64,000 bases of DNA from Aridibaculum aurantiacum (lineage in GTDB: Bacteria; Bacteroidota; Bacteroidia; Chitinophagales; Chitinophagaceae): contig NZ_JAFEWC010000001.1 in the NCBI RefSeq assembly GCF_017355875.1, forward strand, positions 186,001 to 250,000. The letters run 5' to 3'. Shown piece after piece: positions 25,348 to 33,875 of this stretch; the stretch's first letter is position 1, and the number at the start of each line of letters is the position of its first letter. Below the pieces are notes generated by a model that did not search any database, was not told the origin of the DNA, and saw nothing but the letters and a program-made list of their open reading frames with translations. Both the position numbers and the translations under genes were made by a program.

Positions 25348-26474
25348 TCATCCTGCTTTGCCGGCAAAGGTAATTGTTCATCTTCTGCAGCTGCAGCAAG
25401 TTCTGAAAGTAAATCATCAATTACGGGTTGATAAGCGTCCATATTCATTTCCGGGAAAGCAAAATTTTTCTTCTTTGCCTCTTCCAGTGCTTCGTGGAGA
25501 TTAAAAGCATCCTGATTGTATGTAAGACACCAGCCCTTGCCGCGCAGGTATGTAGCCAGGTATTCCTGTTCTGTTTGCCCGGGCGTAGGAATAAGAATGG
25601 CTTTTTTTTGAAGTTTACAAAGATCCATGACGCTGCTATAGCCACTCCTACACAATACTACCCGCGACTGCGAAATAGCATTGTTCAATTTTTCTGAAGC
25701 AAGATGATTGACAACCTCTGCAGTTTCCAACTTCAATTCATCTTTAGAGTGTGGTAAGCCTCTTACAAGTAAAATCTTTTGACCCGATGGTAGCTGGCGT
25801 ATAACCAATTCTTCCAGGAGTGTGCGTTGTGGTTCTGGTCCTGAAAGCAAGACCAATAAGTCGTATATATATTGCAATGGTGACTTATCGATCATCCGCG
25901 ACAGTGGACCAATAAAATGCACAGGGATTTTCGGAAGACTAGCTGGATGGGAAAGTGTTCCTGCAAGATTTTCTTTTTCACCATCAGGGACCCAGCATTG
26001 TGAAAAGTTATTGATGTAACGATACAGGACTTTCTGTATCCATTCTTCTGCCCAACTATATGGCGCTTTTACCTGGAGTTGGTGAGTGATGATGACAGAT
26101 GTACATGATGAACTATAGAGACCATACCTGTTATCTGAAACTACAAGGTCTATCTTCCTTCGTTTCAACAGTTGTTGCAACCATACATTTTCTTTATTTA
26201 TAGAACGCAGAATTTTAGGTAACTGTGTAATAATTTTTACAGAAAACCAGCGTTTCGAATTTGAGTACCTGATCCTGTAACCTTCTAATGGCAGTATCTC
26301 CACGCCAGGGAATTCCTTTGCTAACAAGCTTGCCTGTGCACCTTCTGCTGCTAATATAACATGGCAGCCCTGCTGTTGAAAATATTTCACCAGCGGAATA
26401 CAACGGGTGCTGTGTCCTAAACCCCAGTCAAGTGGTGCGACGAGAACAGTAATGTTAATTTTTCCACCAACCAC
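25344..26474 (-). CDS. GT28/GT1-like glycosyltransferase (MurG-type fold)
   Basis: A 376-residue glycosyltransferase of the GT-B fold. The N-terminal VLVAPLDWGLGHSTRCIPLVKYF has the G-x-GH acceptor-domain loop typical of MurG- and UDP-glucosyltransferase-like proteins. The C-terminal half has VVLCRSGYSSVMDLCKLQKKAILIPTPGQTEQEYLA, a donor-binding GT28_C segment in which GQTEQ contacts the sugar. The start must be GTG 26474, because a stop codon lies four codons upstream and no ATG precedes the essential first strand. It is coupled to the DMT transporter and divergent from the small lipoprotein gene. The acceptor is unknown. Confidence 0.83.
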   Translation of the reverse strand: MVGGKINITVLVAPLDWGLGHSTRCIPLVKYFQQQGCHVILAAEGAQASLLAKEFPGVEILPLEGYRIRYSNSKRWFSVKIITQLPKILRSINKENVWLQQLLKRRKIDLVVSDNRYGLYSSSCTSVIITHQLQVKAPYSWAEEWIQKVLYRYINNFSQCWVPDGEKENLAGTLSHPASLPKIPVHFIGPLSRMIDKSPLQYIYDLLVLLSGPEPQRTLLEELVIRQLPSGQKILLVRGLPHSKDELKLETAEVVNHLASEKLNNAISQSRVVLCRSGYSSVMDLCKLQKKAILIPTPGQTEQEYLATYLRGKGWCLTYNQDAFNLHEALEEAKKKNFAFPEMNMDAYQPVIDDLLSELAAAAEDEQLPLPAKQDE

Positions 26475-26520
26475 TTTGGGACCTTATTTGTGTGTTTTTA
26501 AAATTTACCTTTCAGATCGT

Positions 26521-26658
26521 ATGAAGAAGCTGAACCAAATATCCGTCTTATTGTTTTTAGTAGCTACACTAACCATAAGTGGTTGTGGTGTATTTGGAAA
26601 ATCAAAAGGTACCCGTGGATGTGGCTGCCCCAATGTTTTTAAAAAATCAGTAGGATAA
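26521..26658 (+). CDS. Small lipoprotein with CGCP motif
   Basis: A 45-residue peptide, MKKLNQISVLLFLVATLTIS then GCGVFGKSKGTRGCGCPN and a short basic tail. The hydrophobic segment ends in a lipobox (TISGC), so the mature lipoprotein is only about 26 residues. TACCTTTC at 26506-26513 may be its -7 box. The ATG lies 47 bp from the divergent GTG of the glycosyltransferase. Similar tiny GCGCP lipoproteins occur in Chitinophagaceae, as I recall. The function is unknown. Confidence 0.65.
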   Translation: MKKLNQISVLLFLVATLTISGCGVFGKSKGTRGCGCPNVFKKSVG

Positions 26659-26714
26659 ACGGGTCATCCAAATATCTGGCACGTTATTTATCCGTTTTTA
26701 AGAAACTTGTTATT

Positions 26715-26963
26715 ATGAAATCTGCAAACAGAGATCTCCTGGTGCTCTCTAAGAAGGCCGCTCTCGATCCTTCGCAGCTTGAGCAGGAAGTAGCACAGCT
26801 CCATCAGATTCTGTTTCATACAGAAACACTTCGGAACTTTTGTATCGTGACAGAGTTGATAGATATAAACAGGTATAAGATCATAAATAAACCACACAAA
26901 CTAGAACGATTTATCCGGGAGCACAGCCTAAAACCTTTTCAATTTATTTTCAATAAAAACTAA
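26715..26963 (+). CDS. Hypothetical 82-residue protein
   Basis: A small soluble, basic protein beginning MKSANRDLLVLSKKAALDPSQ, largely helical, with no transmembrane segment, signal peptide or recognised motif. Support comes from an intact frame with normal codon use, a start 56 bp after the small lipoprotein gene, and a stop codon lying inside a long bidirectional terminator. The gene may be read with the lipoprotein gene. Function unknown. Confidence 0.5.
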   Translation: MKSANRDLLVLSKKAALDPSQLEQEVAQLHQILFHTETLRNFCIVTELIDINRYKIINKPHKLERFIREHSLKPFQFIFNKN

Positions 26964-27000
26964 AGACCTGCAAATGACAGGTCTTTAGTTTTTATTGAAA
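26948..27000. terminator. 23-bp perfect bidirectional terminator
   Basis: The arms 26948-26970 and 26978-27000 are exactly complementary over 23 bases, with a CAAATGA loop. A- and T-rich outer ends serve both directions. The 82-codon gene ends inside the left arm (stop at 26961-26963), and the aminotransferase stop on the other strand is 14 bp beyond. Confidence 0.85.
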
Positions 27001-27013
27001 TCTCTATAACTCG

Positions 27014-28270
27014 TTATTGAAGTTTTGCAAGTGCTTGCTTAAGTTTCTCCAACATCTCATCTATCTCTTCTTTTTTACAAGTACCCACACTCAGCCTGTA
27101 CCATGGAGAATGAGCATCGGCTCCAAAAGCATAGAAAGGCACTACTGCCAGTTTAGCCTCACTTAAAAGATAAGCCGTAACAGCAGATTGATCTTGTAGG
27201 GTAGTACCATCTGCGGTAGTTTTTCCTGCAAGGTCAAATTTTATAGTAAGGTAAATGGCTGCCTGCGGAACCACTGCATCTACAGCAAATCCTTCTGCTT
27301 TTAGTTTTATGAAGCCATCATAGATCCTTCTAAGACGTTCTTCCAGTTCTGCTTTGAAATGCGTGAAGTATGCTTGCAGCTCATCTTTCCTTGATAAATA
27401 AGCAGCTGTAGCTTTTTGTTCTGCCATAGGGGCCCATGCGCCTATATGGCTCAGAATAGATTTCATTTTACCGATGACATAGGCCGGTCCCATAGACCAA
27501 CCCACTCTTACCCCGGTAGCTGCAAAGGATTTTGAGATGCCACCAACATAGATCGTATAATCTTTCATAGCCGGGCGAAGCGATACCGGCGAATGGTGCA
27601 CTGTATCACCATAAGTAAGCGTCCAGTACATCTCGTCGAACATTACGTAGAGTTTCTTTTCATTCTCGCCGCGTTTGCTGTTCTCTTCCAGTACCAGGTC
27701 GCAGATCTTTTCTAATTCTTCTTTGCTATGTGTAGTGCCGGTAGGATTTTGAGGTGTGCACAGGCAAAGCAATGTAGCTCCGGGAATATGCGGTGCCAGG
27801 TCTTCGGCTGTAGGCATGAAAAGATTTTCCGCCTTTGCTTCTATTTTACAATGCTGGCCTTCGTTCATGTGCACGTAGTGATTGTTATTCCATGAAGGAA
27901 CAGCATAGATCACTTTGTCGCCTTTGTCTACAATAGTTTTAAAAATGGTATAGATCAATGGCCTGCCGCCTGCTGCAATAAGTATTTCATTGGTAGAATA
28001 GTCAAGCGACTGGGCTTCTTTCAGGTATGAAGACACAGCCTGTCTTAACTCAGGTATACCATCAGCTGGAGGATAATTCGTATAATGTTTCTCGTATGCC
28101 TTTATGATCTCTTGTTCAAATCCCTGGGGAATAGGAAAAATGGTAGGATCAAAATCGCCGATAGTGAAGTTGTAGATTTTTTCACCATTGCGAATGCGTT
28201 CGCTAATTGCATTTCCAAGCTTCACGATCTCTGATCCGATCAGTGTTTCAGAAAGTTGGCTTAATCTCAT
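27014..28270 (-). CDS. PLP-dependent aminotransferase, class I/II
   Basis: A 418-residue fold-type I aminotransferase. The PLP lysine is in GGISKSFAATGVRVGW. The substrate or cofactor residues CTPQNPTGTTHSKEEL and YVMFDEMYWTLTYGD are present, and the C-terminal Arg is in PWYRLSVGTCKKEE. The closest functional class is aspartate or aromatic aminotransferase, and the amino acid partner cannot be decided by eye. It is monocistronic, bounded by the bidirectional terminator downstream and about 190 bp of non-coding sequence upstream. Confidence 0.9.
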   Translation of the reverse strand: MRLSQLSETLIGSEIVKLGNAISERIRNGEKIYNFTIGDFDPTIFPIPQGFEQEIIKAYEKHYTNYPPADGIPELRQAVSSYLKEAQSLDYSTNEILIAAGGRPLIYTIFKTIVDKGDKVIYAVPSWNNNHYVHMNEGQHCKIEAKAENLFMPTAEDLAPHIPGATLLCLCTPQNPTGTTHSKEELEKICDLVLEENSKRGENEKKLYVMFDEMYWTLTYGDTVHHSPVSLRPAMKDYTIYVGGISKSFAATGVRVGWSMGPAYVIGKMKSILSHIGAWAPMAEQKATAAYLSRKDELQAYFTHFKAELEERLRRIYDGFIKLKAEGFAVDAVVPQAAIYLTIKFDLAGKTTADGTTLQDQSAVTAYLLSEAKLAVVPFYAFGADAHSPWYRLSVGTCKKEEIDEMLEKLKQALAKLQ

Positions 28271-28410
28271 TGTAGCCTGATGATTTTAATTTGTGAAGCA
28301 GGCAAGATATAAAAGAGTTTCCAGTTTGGATTTTCGAAAAACGGTAATGAATACGACGTCCAAGAAGCAAAATTTTAGGGAGAACCAATATATACAGGCT
28401 CTAAAACAAC

Positions 28411-28436
28411 AAAAAGCCTCCAGTTTTGGAAGCTTT
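28411..28436 (-). terminator. Terminator of msrB
   Basis: Read on the minus strand, AAAAGCTTCCA-AAAC-TGGAGGCTTTTT with one internal mismatch pair and a T-rich tail, about 22 bp after the msrB stop. Confidence 0.6.
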
Positions 28437-28457
28437 TGTATAATTCATATTTCAAGT

Positions 28458-29027
28458 TTACGACCCGCCTTCAGTGGAAGGCTTCTTGTTGTATTCGGTC
28501 TCTGCTTTTTTTGCTTTTTCAAAATCTAAGATCACTCCATTGATGCAGTAGCGAAGTCCTGTGGGTGGTGGGCCATCTTCGAACACATGACCTAGATGCG
28601 CTTTACAACGACCACATTGTACTTCTGTTCTTACCATACCATGCGAATTATCTGGTGTATAGATTATGGCCGATTTGCTGATGGGTTCGTAGAAGCTAGG
28701 CCATCCGCAGCCGCTTTCAAACTTTGTATCACTCTTAAAAAGTGAATTGCCACAGGCGGCGCAATAGTAAGTTCCAACTTCTGTGAAGTTTTCAAACTTA
28801 CTGGTCCATGGACGTTCAGTGCCTTTTTGGCGCGCTATATAATATTCTTCCGGTGATAAGATCTGCTTCCATTCAGCATCTGATATTACCACTTTACTGG
28901 AATCGTTTCGGTTGTATACCGGGTTTTTCTTGTGTTCAGTCATAATTACTTTTTTACCTGGTGATGGTGTCTGGCTGTAACAGCCGCTTGCAAGGGTGAT
29001 TGCTAAGATTATTAAAGAGAATTTCAT
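28458..29027 (-). CDS. msrB: Peptide-methionine (R)-S-oxide reductase, lipoprotein form
   Basis: MsrB reduces R-methionine sulfoxide in damaged proteins. The 189-residue protein has the zinc CxxC pairs ([10 protein letters not shown] and [13 protein letters not shown]), the [15 protein letters not shown] segment and the catalytic Cys in GLRYCINGV. The N-terminus [16 protein letters not shown] is a lipoprotein signal with the acylated Cys at the end, so repair takes place in the periplasm or at a membrane, not in the cytosol. It is divergent from adk, with about 150 bp between the starts. Confidence 0.95.
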   Translation of the reverse strand: MKFSLIILAITLASGCYSQTPSPGKKVIMTEHKKNPVYNRNDSSKVVISDAEWKQILSPEEYYIARQKGTERPWTSKFENFTEVGTYYCAACGNSLFKSDTKFESGCGWPSFYEPISKSAIIYTPDNSHGMVRTEVQCGRCKAHLGHVFEDGPPPTGLRYCINGVILDFEKAKKAETEYNKKPSTEGGS

Positions 29028-29146
29028 ACCAAAAGGTTTGCGTTGCTAAAGGTACGTGGCATCATTCATCATGGATTTACATGGTATGCTAAAACGGCTT
29101 TTCACGCGGTAAAGCGACTGTTAAACGTTTTATAACGCTCTACCCT

Positions 29147-29154
29147 TATATTTG
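29147..29154 (+). promoter_or_regulatory. Candidate -7 box for adk
   Basis: TATATTTG matches TAnnTTTG exactly, 26 bp before the adk ATG. The -33 element is weak. Confidence 0.5.
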
Positions 29155-29179
29155 CTGCTCATTTAAGGTTTCCCATTTA

Positions 29180-29755
29180 ATGTTCAATATTATTTTATTT
29201 GGTCCTCCCGGTAGTGGAAAAGGTACACAAAGCGAGAAGCTTATAGCTAAGTATGGTTTTAAGCATCTTTCTACAGGCGATCTTTTACGTTCTGAGATAT
29301 CTTCTCAAACACCGCTTGGTCTTGAGGCAAAAAATTTTATGGATAAAGGCCAGTTGGTACCCGACGAGGTGGTGATTGGTATGATCAGTACAGCTTTGGA
29401 ACAAAATCCTGGCGTGTCAGGTTTCCTGTTCGACGGGTTTCCGCGTACGCAGGCACAGTCTGAAGCACTCGATAAACTTCTAAAACTAAAACAGACTGCT
29501 ATTGGAGTAGTGTTGGCTTTGGATGTATCGGAGGAAGAACTGGTAAAGCGGCTTCTAAATCGTGGTATCACCAGCGGACGTAGCGATGATAACAATGAAG
29601 AAGTGATACGCGCCAGGATAGTGGAATACCATAAAAAAACATCGGCCGTAGCAGATCACTACAAGCAATTTGATAAAGTGGTGCATATACCAGGAGAAGG
29701 ATCGGTGGAAGAGATATTTGAAGCCTTGTGCGCTGAAATTGATAGCCGTCAATAA
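29180..29755 (+). CDS. adk: Adenylate kinase
   Basis: Catalyses ATP + AMP = 2 ADP. The 191 residues contain the P-loop GPPGSGKGT at 8-16, STGDLLRSE (AMP site), GFLFDGFPRTQAQ and a LID segment RLLNRGITSGRSDDN. The LID is the short, zinc-free type, normal for Bacteroidota enzymes of this size. A promoter box lies directly upstream and a terminator directly downstream, so it is monocistronic. Confidence 0.98.
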   Translation: MFNIILFGPPGSGKGTQSEKLIAKYGFKHLSTGDLLRSEISSQTPLGLEAKNFMDKGQLVPDEVVIGMISTALEQNPGVSGFLFDGFPRTQAQSEALDKLLKLKQTAIGVVLALDVSEEELVKRLLNRGITSGRSDDNNEEVIRARIVEYHKKTSAVADHYKQFDKVVHIPGEGSVEEIFEALCAEIDSRQ

Positions 29756-29761
29756 ATACTT

Positions 29762-29790
29762 AACCCTTGCAAATGCAGGGGTTTTTTTAT
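29762..29790 (+). terminator. Intrinsic terminator after adk
   Basis: AACCCTTGCA-AA-TGCAGGGGTT followed by T6-7, with one mismatch or wobble in the stem. Confidence 0.8.
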
Positions 29791-29806
29791 TCCAAAAACT
29801 TTCTTT

Positions 29807-30271
29807 ATGATCCAGGAAAAAGCTGCCTTTCTCAAAGATCAATTGGTTCCGCTGCTTCAAAACCTCGATCCTGCACAAAAGCCTAATTGGGGTAAGATGG
29901 ATGCTCAGCAAATGGTAGAGCATATGGCTGATGCTTTTGCAATAGCTAATGGCAACCAGGCAATGCCACTACATACTACCGATGCAGACAGGTTGCAGAA
30001 GATGCGTGCTTTCATTGTAAGTGACATACCTTTCAAGGAAGGTACCCGCAACCCAATAATGGCTGAGGAGCCTGTTCCTTGTAGGTATGAATCTTTTTCG
30101 CTAGCTATAGAAAAACTGGAAATTGAACTGCAACAATTCTTTTCTGTATACGAGAAAGATGCAGGGCTGCAAATTCTTAATCCCGTATTTGGTGAGTTGA
30201 ACTACATGCAACAAGTGCACTTGCTTCATAAGCACGCTGTGCATCATTTAAAGCAGTTTGGTTTGCTGTAA
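29807..30271 (+). CDS. DUF1569 / DinB-like protein
   Basis: A 154-residue helical protein of the DinB/DUF1569 type. Histidines that could form the trihistidine metal site appear in MDAQQMVEHMADAF near the N-terminus and in LLHKHAVHHLKQFGLL at the C-terminus. DinB-fold proteins include thiol transferases, but most, as here, are uncharacterised. It begins about 17 bp after the adk terminator and ends about 95 bp before the universal stress gene. Confidence 0.78.
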   Translation: MIQEKAAFLKDQLVPLLQNLDPAQKPNWGKMDAQQMVEHMADAFAIANGNQAMPLHTTDADRLQKMRAFIVSDIPFKEGTRNPIMAEEPVPCRYESFSLAIEKLEIELQQFFSVYEKDAGLQILNPVFGELNYMQQVHLLHKHAVHHLKQFGLL

Positions 30272-30365
30272 GTTTTCCTGCTGACAACCATCAGTATCAT
30301 TTCCAATTCTCATCATCATTTTGCGGTACTGGCAATAGTAGTTTTAGATGACTAATACTGCAGGT

Positions 30366-31232
30366 ATGAAAACGATTGTAATTGCCACCGATTTTTCGCA
30401 CGCCGCTAATAATGCTACAGCATACGGCGTAGCGTTAGCCAAAGACATTGGAGCAGAAGTGCTGTTGCTACATGTATGCACTCCATTGGCCGCAAGTGCC
30501 GATATGATACGCATAACCAGCGACCAGGAAATGCTGAATGATAGCCGTCAACTATTGCAAAATCAGGTGATAAGATTTGCTGGAAGCGAAGTGAAAATAA
30601 CAGCGCGAAGTGTTCTGGGAAGTGCCAGCTCTATGATCATTTCCATTGCGCAGGAAGTAGATGCAGCGTGGATCATAGTAGGTATGAAGGCAAAAGACAA
30701 ATCGCTGCGCAAGATATTTGGCAGCACTGCTGTTTCCCTGGCAAGGCATATGGCTATGCCACTTATCATAGTACCGGAAAATGCAGCCTATTATCCTTTG
30801 AGTAAAATTGCTTTGGTAAACGACCTGGAAAAACATTCTGATGTGCATGCCCTGCCGCCATTACAAGCCTTAGGAAAAGATTTCGATGCTTATATGTTTG
30901 TCGTAAAAGTGACACCGAAATCAAGCAAAAATTACAATGATCCGCGGCTTTTACCCATCCGTTGGCATCTTAAAGAATTGCATGCTTCTTACGAATTCTT
31001 AAACGACCTGGATATAGCTACTGCAGTAAACAATTTTGTGGCGGACAATGATATCGATATGGTAGCTATGGTAGCCCACCAGCATACATTATTGGAGCGG
31101 ATCTTTATTCATAGCCACATCAAGGAAATGATCTATCATACATCTGTTCCTTTTGCTGTATTGCCCGAACAGCCAACTGCAACCAACGACCTTACCTACA
31201 GATACAACTTCAACCTGCGCGTAGCGCACTAG
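30366..31232 (+). CDS. Universal stress protein (tandem Usp domains)
   Basis: A protein of about 288 residues. The first Usp domain (1-145) starts MKTIVIATDFSHAANNATAYG and ends with the nucleotide-binding FGSTAVSLARHMAMPLIIVP. The second domain (about 150-285) is degenerate at its start (ALVNDLEKH) but keeps DIDMVAMVAHQHTLLERIF...HTSVPFAVLP. Such proteins accumulate under starvation, hypoxia or redox stress. An alternative ATG lies at 30348, six codons upstream. The MKTI start fits the family. It is convergent with the receiver-CRP regulator gene, sharing a bidirectional terminator. Confidence 0.93.
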   Translation: MKTIVIATDFSHAANNATAYGVALAKDIGAEVLLLHVCTPLAASADMIRITSDQEMLNDSRQLLQNQVIRFAGSEVKITARSVLGSASSMIISIAQEVDAAWIIVGMKAKDKSLRKIFGSTAVSLARHMAMPLIIVPENAAYYPLSKIALVNDLEKHSDVHALPPLQALGKDFDAYMFVVKVTPKSSKNYNDPRLLPIRWHLKELHASYEFLNDLDIATAVNNFVADNDIDMVAMVAHQHTLLERIFIHSHIKEMIYHTSVPFAVLPEQPTATNDLTYRYNFNLRVAH

Positions 31233-31251
31233 GCAAGCAACAAGCACAAAA

Positions 31252-31278
31252 AAAGTATGGTCAAAAGGCCATACTTTC
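31252..31278. terminator. Bidirectional terminator between usp and the REC-CRP gene
   Basis: AAAGTATGG-TCAAAAGG-CCATACTTT, a 9-bp perfect stem with A- and T-rich flanks. Confidence 0.8.
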
Positions 31279-31306
31279 TTTATGAAGTGCTTTAAGCTAA
31301 CTGGGG

Positions 31307-32359
31307 TTAGTTGTGCAGGTTCTCCAACTTCTTTTCGTTGATGATGGTGATGGCTCCTCCTTCTATTTCTATCAGGTGCTCACTTTTGAAATCACCCAAA
31401 GTGCGAATGAGAGATTCTGTAGCCGTGCCTGCTATGCTGGCAAGATTGTCGCGGGTAAGATTTATCCGGTAGTTTTCGTTTCCATTCTTGTATTTCTTCT
31501 GCAGCATGATGAGTGCTTCAGCTACTTTTTTGCGCAGCGAATTATATGCTAAGCCAGCCAGGTGATCCTCTGTTTCCGAAATATAGGTGGCCATCATTTT
31601 TATAAAACATGTAGAGAAGGCGTGGTCGCCGGAGATCAGTACTTCAAATTCGTGGCGTGGAATGATTGCTAGCTCCGTGTCTTCCATAGCCTCGGCAGTT
31701 TCCTTATACTTGCTATTCTCCAGTAAAGCACGGTAGCCTAAAAAGTCGCCTTCTTTATACAAGCCTATTACCAGTTCTTTACCTTCTTCATTTGTCTTGA
31801 AGGTTTTTACTTTACCTTTTTTGATGTAAAAAAGTTTTGCAGGCCTGTTGCCTTCCAGGTAAACCTGCTGCTTTTTCTTACACTTCTGTATCTCCCTGTG
31901 GCTGGTAAAATTCTTCAGCATATCACCCTCACCCATGTCTTCGTACATAGCAGGATGATAATTTTCCAGGTTGACGTGCAGGTGATTCTCTTCAGCTTTT
32001 TTTAGACGTGTTTCTATTGCGTTCAGTAGTTCGGTGCCGGTAAAAGGTTTAGAGATATAATCATCAGCACCAAGTTCCATAGCCTTTCTATAATCATTTC
32101 GCTCGGAGCGTGCTGTAAGAAAAATGAAGGGGATATGCTTTACCTGAGGATTTTTTCGCAACAAGTGAAGTACACCATATCCATCAAGTGCGGGCATCAT
32201 GATATCGCAAACTACCACATCAGGAATTTCTTTTAGAGCCACCGAAATTCCTTCCTTACCATTAACAGCCGTTGATACAGCGTAGCCTGCTAACTCAAGG
32301 ATCTCAGCAGTATTTTTTCGTATATCATCATTGTCTTCTATTAGTAATATTTTCTTCAC
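31307..32359 (-). CDS. Hybrid regulator: receiver domain fused to CRP/FNR-type activator
   Basis: 350 residues combine two signalling families. The N-terminal receiver (1-120) has the acidic pocket E8-D9, phosphoacceptor Asp 52 in VVCDIMMPALDG, a Thr in FIFLTARSE and a Lys in DDYISKPFTG. A linker leads to a cyclic-nucleotide-type barrel (about 150-265), then a CRP helix-turn-helix (about 285-345, NLASIAGTATESLIRTL). In the barrel the usual phosphate-binding Arg is not evident (ENSKYKETAEAM), so cAMP binding is doubtful. The start is GTG. No histidine kinase gene is adjacent. Its neighbours are Usp and a baeRF-like protein, suggesting stress control. Confidence 0.93.
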   Translation of the reverse strand: MKKILLIEDNDDIRKNTAEILELAGYAVSTAVNGKEGISVALKEIPDVVVCDIMMPALDGYGVLHLLRKNPQVKHIPFIFLTARSERNDYRKAMELGADDYISKPFTGTELLNAIETRLKKAEENHLHVNLENYHPAMYEDMGEGDMLKNFTSHREIQKCKKKQQVYLEGNRPAKLFYIKKGKVKTFKTNEEGKELVIGLYKEGDFLGYRALLENSKYKETAEAMEDTELAIIPRHEFEVLISGDHAFSTCFIKMMATYISETEDHLAGLAYNSLRKKVAEALIMLQKKYKNGNENYRINLTRDNLASIAGTATESLIRTLGDFKSEHLIEIEGGAITIINEKKLENLHN

Positions 32360-32514
32360 TCGCTGTAAGATTTAGATATAGCAGCAACATAGCAGCGGCT
32401 AATTGTGTGAAAGGCTTAATTCAAAATGCGCAATATTCGATGGCAGTAAAAGTAGATACAAGCGCTACTTGCAGATAATGAGAAATGTCAAAAGCTTAGT
32501 TGATAATTGTCATC

Positions 32515-32544
32515 AAAAAAGGCAGCCACTTGTGTGACTGCCTT
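32515..32544 (-). terminator. Terminator of the baeRF-like gene
   Basis: On the minus strand AAGGCAGTCAC-ACAA-GTGGCTGCCTT followed by a T run, starting about 25 bp after the stop. Confidence 0.85.
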
Positions 32545-32568
32545 TCATTGTTGGTGTTTTGTATAAGA

Positions 32569-33663
32569 TCATTTATTACCTGCTAACATAACCAGGTGTG
32601 CGTATTGCCGCAAACTATCATTCGCTACCAGCTGAATATTGCCGCCTGTTTCTAATACTTTTTCTGCAACTTCATCTGCTGCATCTGTAATATAAAACTC
32701 GTGGTTGTACGATAGTGGCAGGTGATACAGGTTGTCTGATAAAGTATTCTTCCTGTTTGGATATGTATAACCCATTTCAGCCACCAGTAAAGAACCTTTC
32801 TTCTTGCCTGCTTTCCAGATGTTCTGGCTTCCCCACGATAGCGTTTTATTGCATCTTGCTTTTTCTATTTTACGCATCAGCAACTGCAGCTGCAGTTTGC
32901 TCCAATCGCGTAGGTGCGGCTGCATTGCTTCTGCAAGGTTTTCTTTTGCACAACCAGGAGCAGGTAAAAAATTGAATGCAGCTATGCAATGTTTATTGGC
33001 TGTTGCGAATTTGAAATACTCCACTGTCTTTTCTTCACCCATTACAAAAACCGGGTAAGGGTGCGATTCCATGATTTGAGAAAGTTCCAGGTCAAGCTGT
33101 AGCAACTGCTGATCAGCAGCATTGAGCGGTAAATAAGAAAGCGGGTAGTGTAGTCGCTGTGGCAGAACTTCTCTTTTATTAGCAAGCTTATCTTGTTTTA
33201 TCAGTTGCAGCGATTGATCATTTCCTACGTATAGAGCAGCACAATCATTTTTAAGAACAAGCAATAAAAAGTCTTTCTTGCTCATCTTGTTTTTAGCAAT
33301 GTCAAGCAATTTGAATTTCTTATCAATGATCACTTTGTCTGAAACTTCAAAATCGAGATAAATAACTTTCTCGCATACAGGCGATACAAAAATGGCGATG
33401 CTTTTCTTATGCGTATAGAAGTTCAGGTTGTTCACCACGTTTTGCAAACGAATAAATACAGGCAATGCCTGCTGCATACTGTACTTAGAAAGAATTTGCG
33501 CTTCTGCTTTTTTTAGTGCCGACTTTAGCTGTTGTTCTAAGTGAGATTTGGGTGTAATGACCGGGTGGAATGAAAGCGTGATAACAACTTCGGGAGTGAA
33601 AGAGATGGAAGAGATAGCCAATCCTTCCTTCAGCGATGGCAGGGATAGATTCATGAGAAGCAT
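32569..33663 (-). CDS. baeRF-like protein, candidate Balon-type ribosome hibernation factor
   Basis: A 364-residue soluble protein without signal peptide. Its layout resembles the bacterial archaeo-eukaryotic release-factor-like families. An N-terminal alpha/beta domain has a VFIRLQNVVNNLNFYTHKKSIAIFVSP segment. A central RNase H-like region contains LLLVLKNDCAALYVGNDQSL. The C-terminal pelota/eRF1-like domain ends VLETGGNIQLVANDS and a hydrophobic LAGNK tail. Known relatives include Balon, which occupies the ribosomal A site during hibernation. The context (Usp, REC-CRP regulator, YtxH) fits stress. The assignment is from overall pattern and needs a profile search. An alternative ATG is at 33654. 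Confidence 0.55.
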   Translation of the reverse strand: MLLMNLSLPSLKEGLAISSISFTPEVVITLSFHPVITPKSHLEQQLKSALKKAEAQILSKYSMQQALPVFIRLQNVVNNLNFYTHKKSIAIFVSPVCEKVIYLDFEVSDKVIIDKKFKLLDIAKNKMSKKDFLLLVLKNDCAALYVGNDQSLQLIKQDKLANKREVLPQRLHYPLSYLPLNAADQQLLQLDLELSQIMESHPYPVFVMGEEKTVEYFKFATANKHCIAAFNFLPAPGCAKENLAEAMQPHLRDWSKLQLQLLMRKIEKARCNKTLSWGSQNIWKAGKKKGSLLVAEMGYTYPNRKNTLSDNLYHLPLSYNHEFYITDAADEVAEKVLETGGNIQLVANDSLRQYAHLVMLAGNK

Positions 33664-33875
33664 TTATGGTTATAAAATATTAGATACACGATCAAATCAA
33701 CCTTAGGCTCCTTTCCTCTTTTACCTGGCAATTAGATCCACGCTCACATCATCGAAACTTATACAAACGATAACTGCAGTACTTTCTTAACCAAGGTTCC
33801 TGCTGAATCACGACAATAATCATACCTTTTACTAATATGAAAGGTGCGGGGCTGGAAATACTTTAATGTTATCAA

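Noticed and set aside
28293-28529. 78-codon open frame upstream of msrB 3' end
   Set aside because: It overlaps the msrB coding end and its terminator hairpin, and the translated sequence has no recognisable features.
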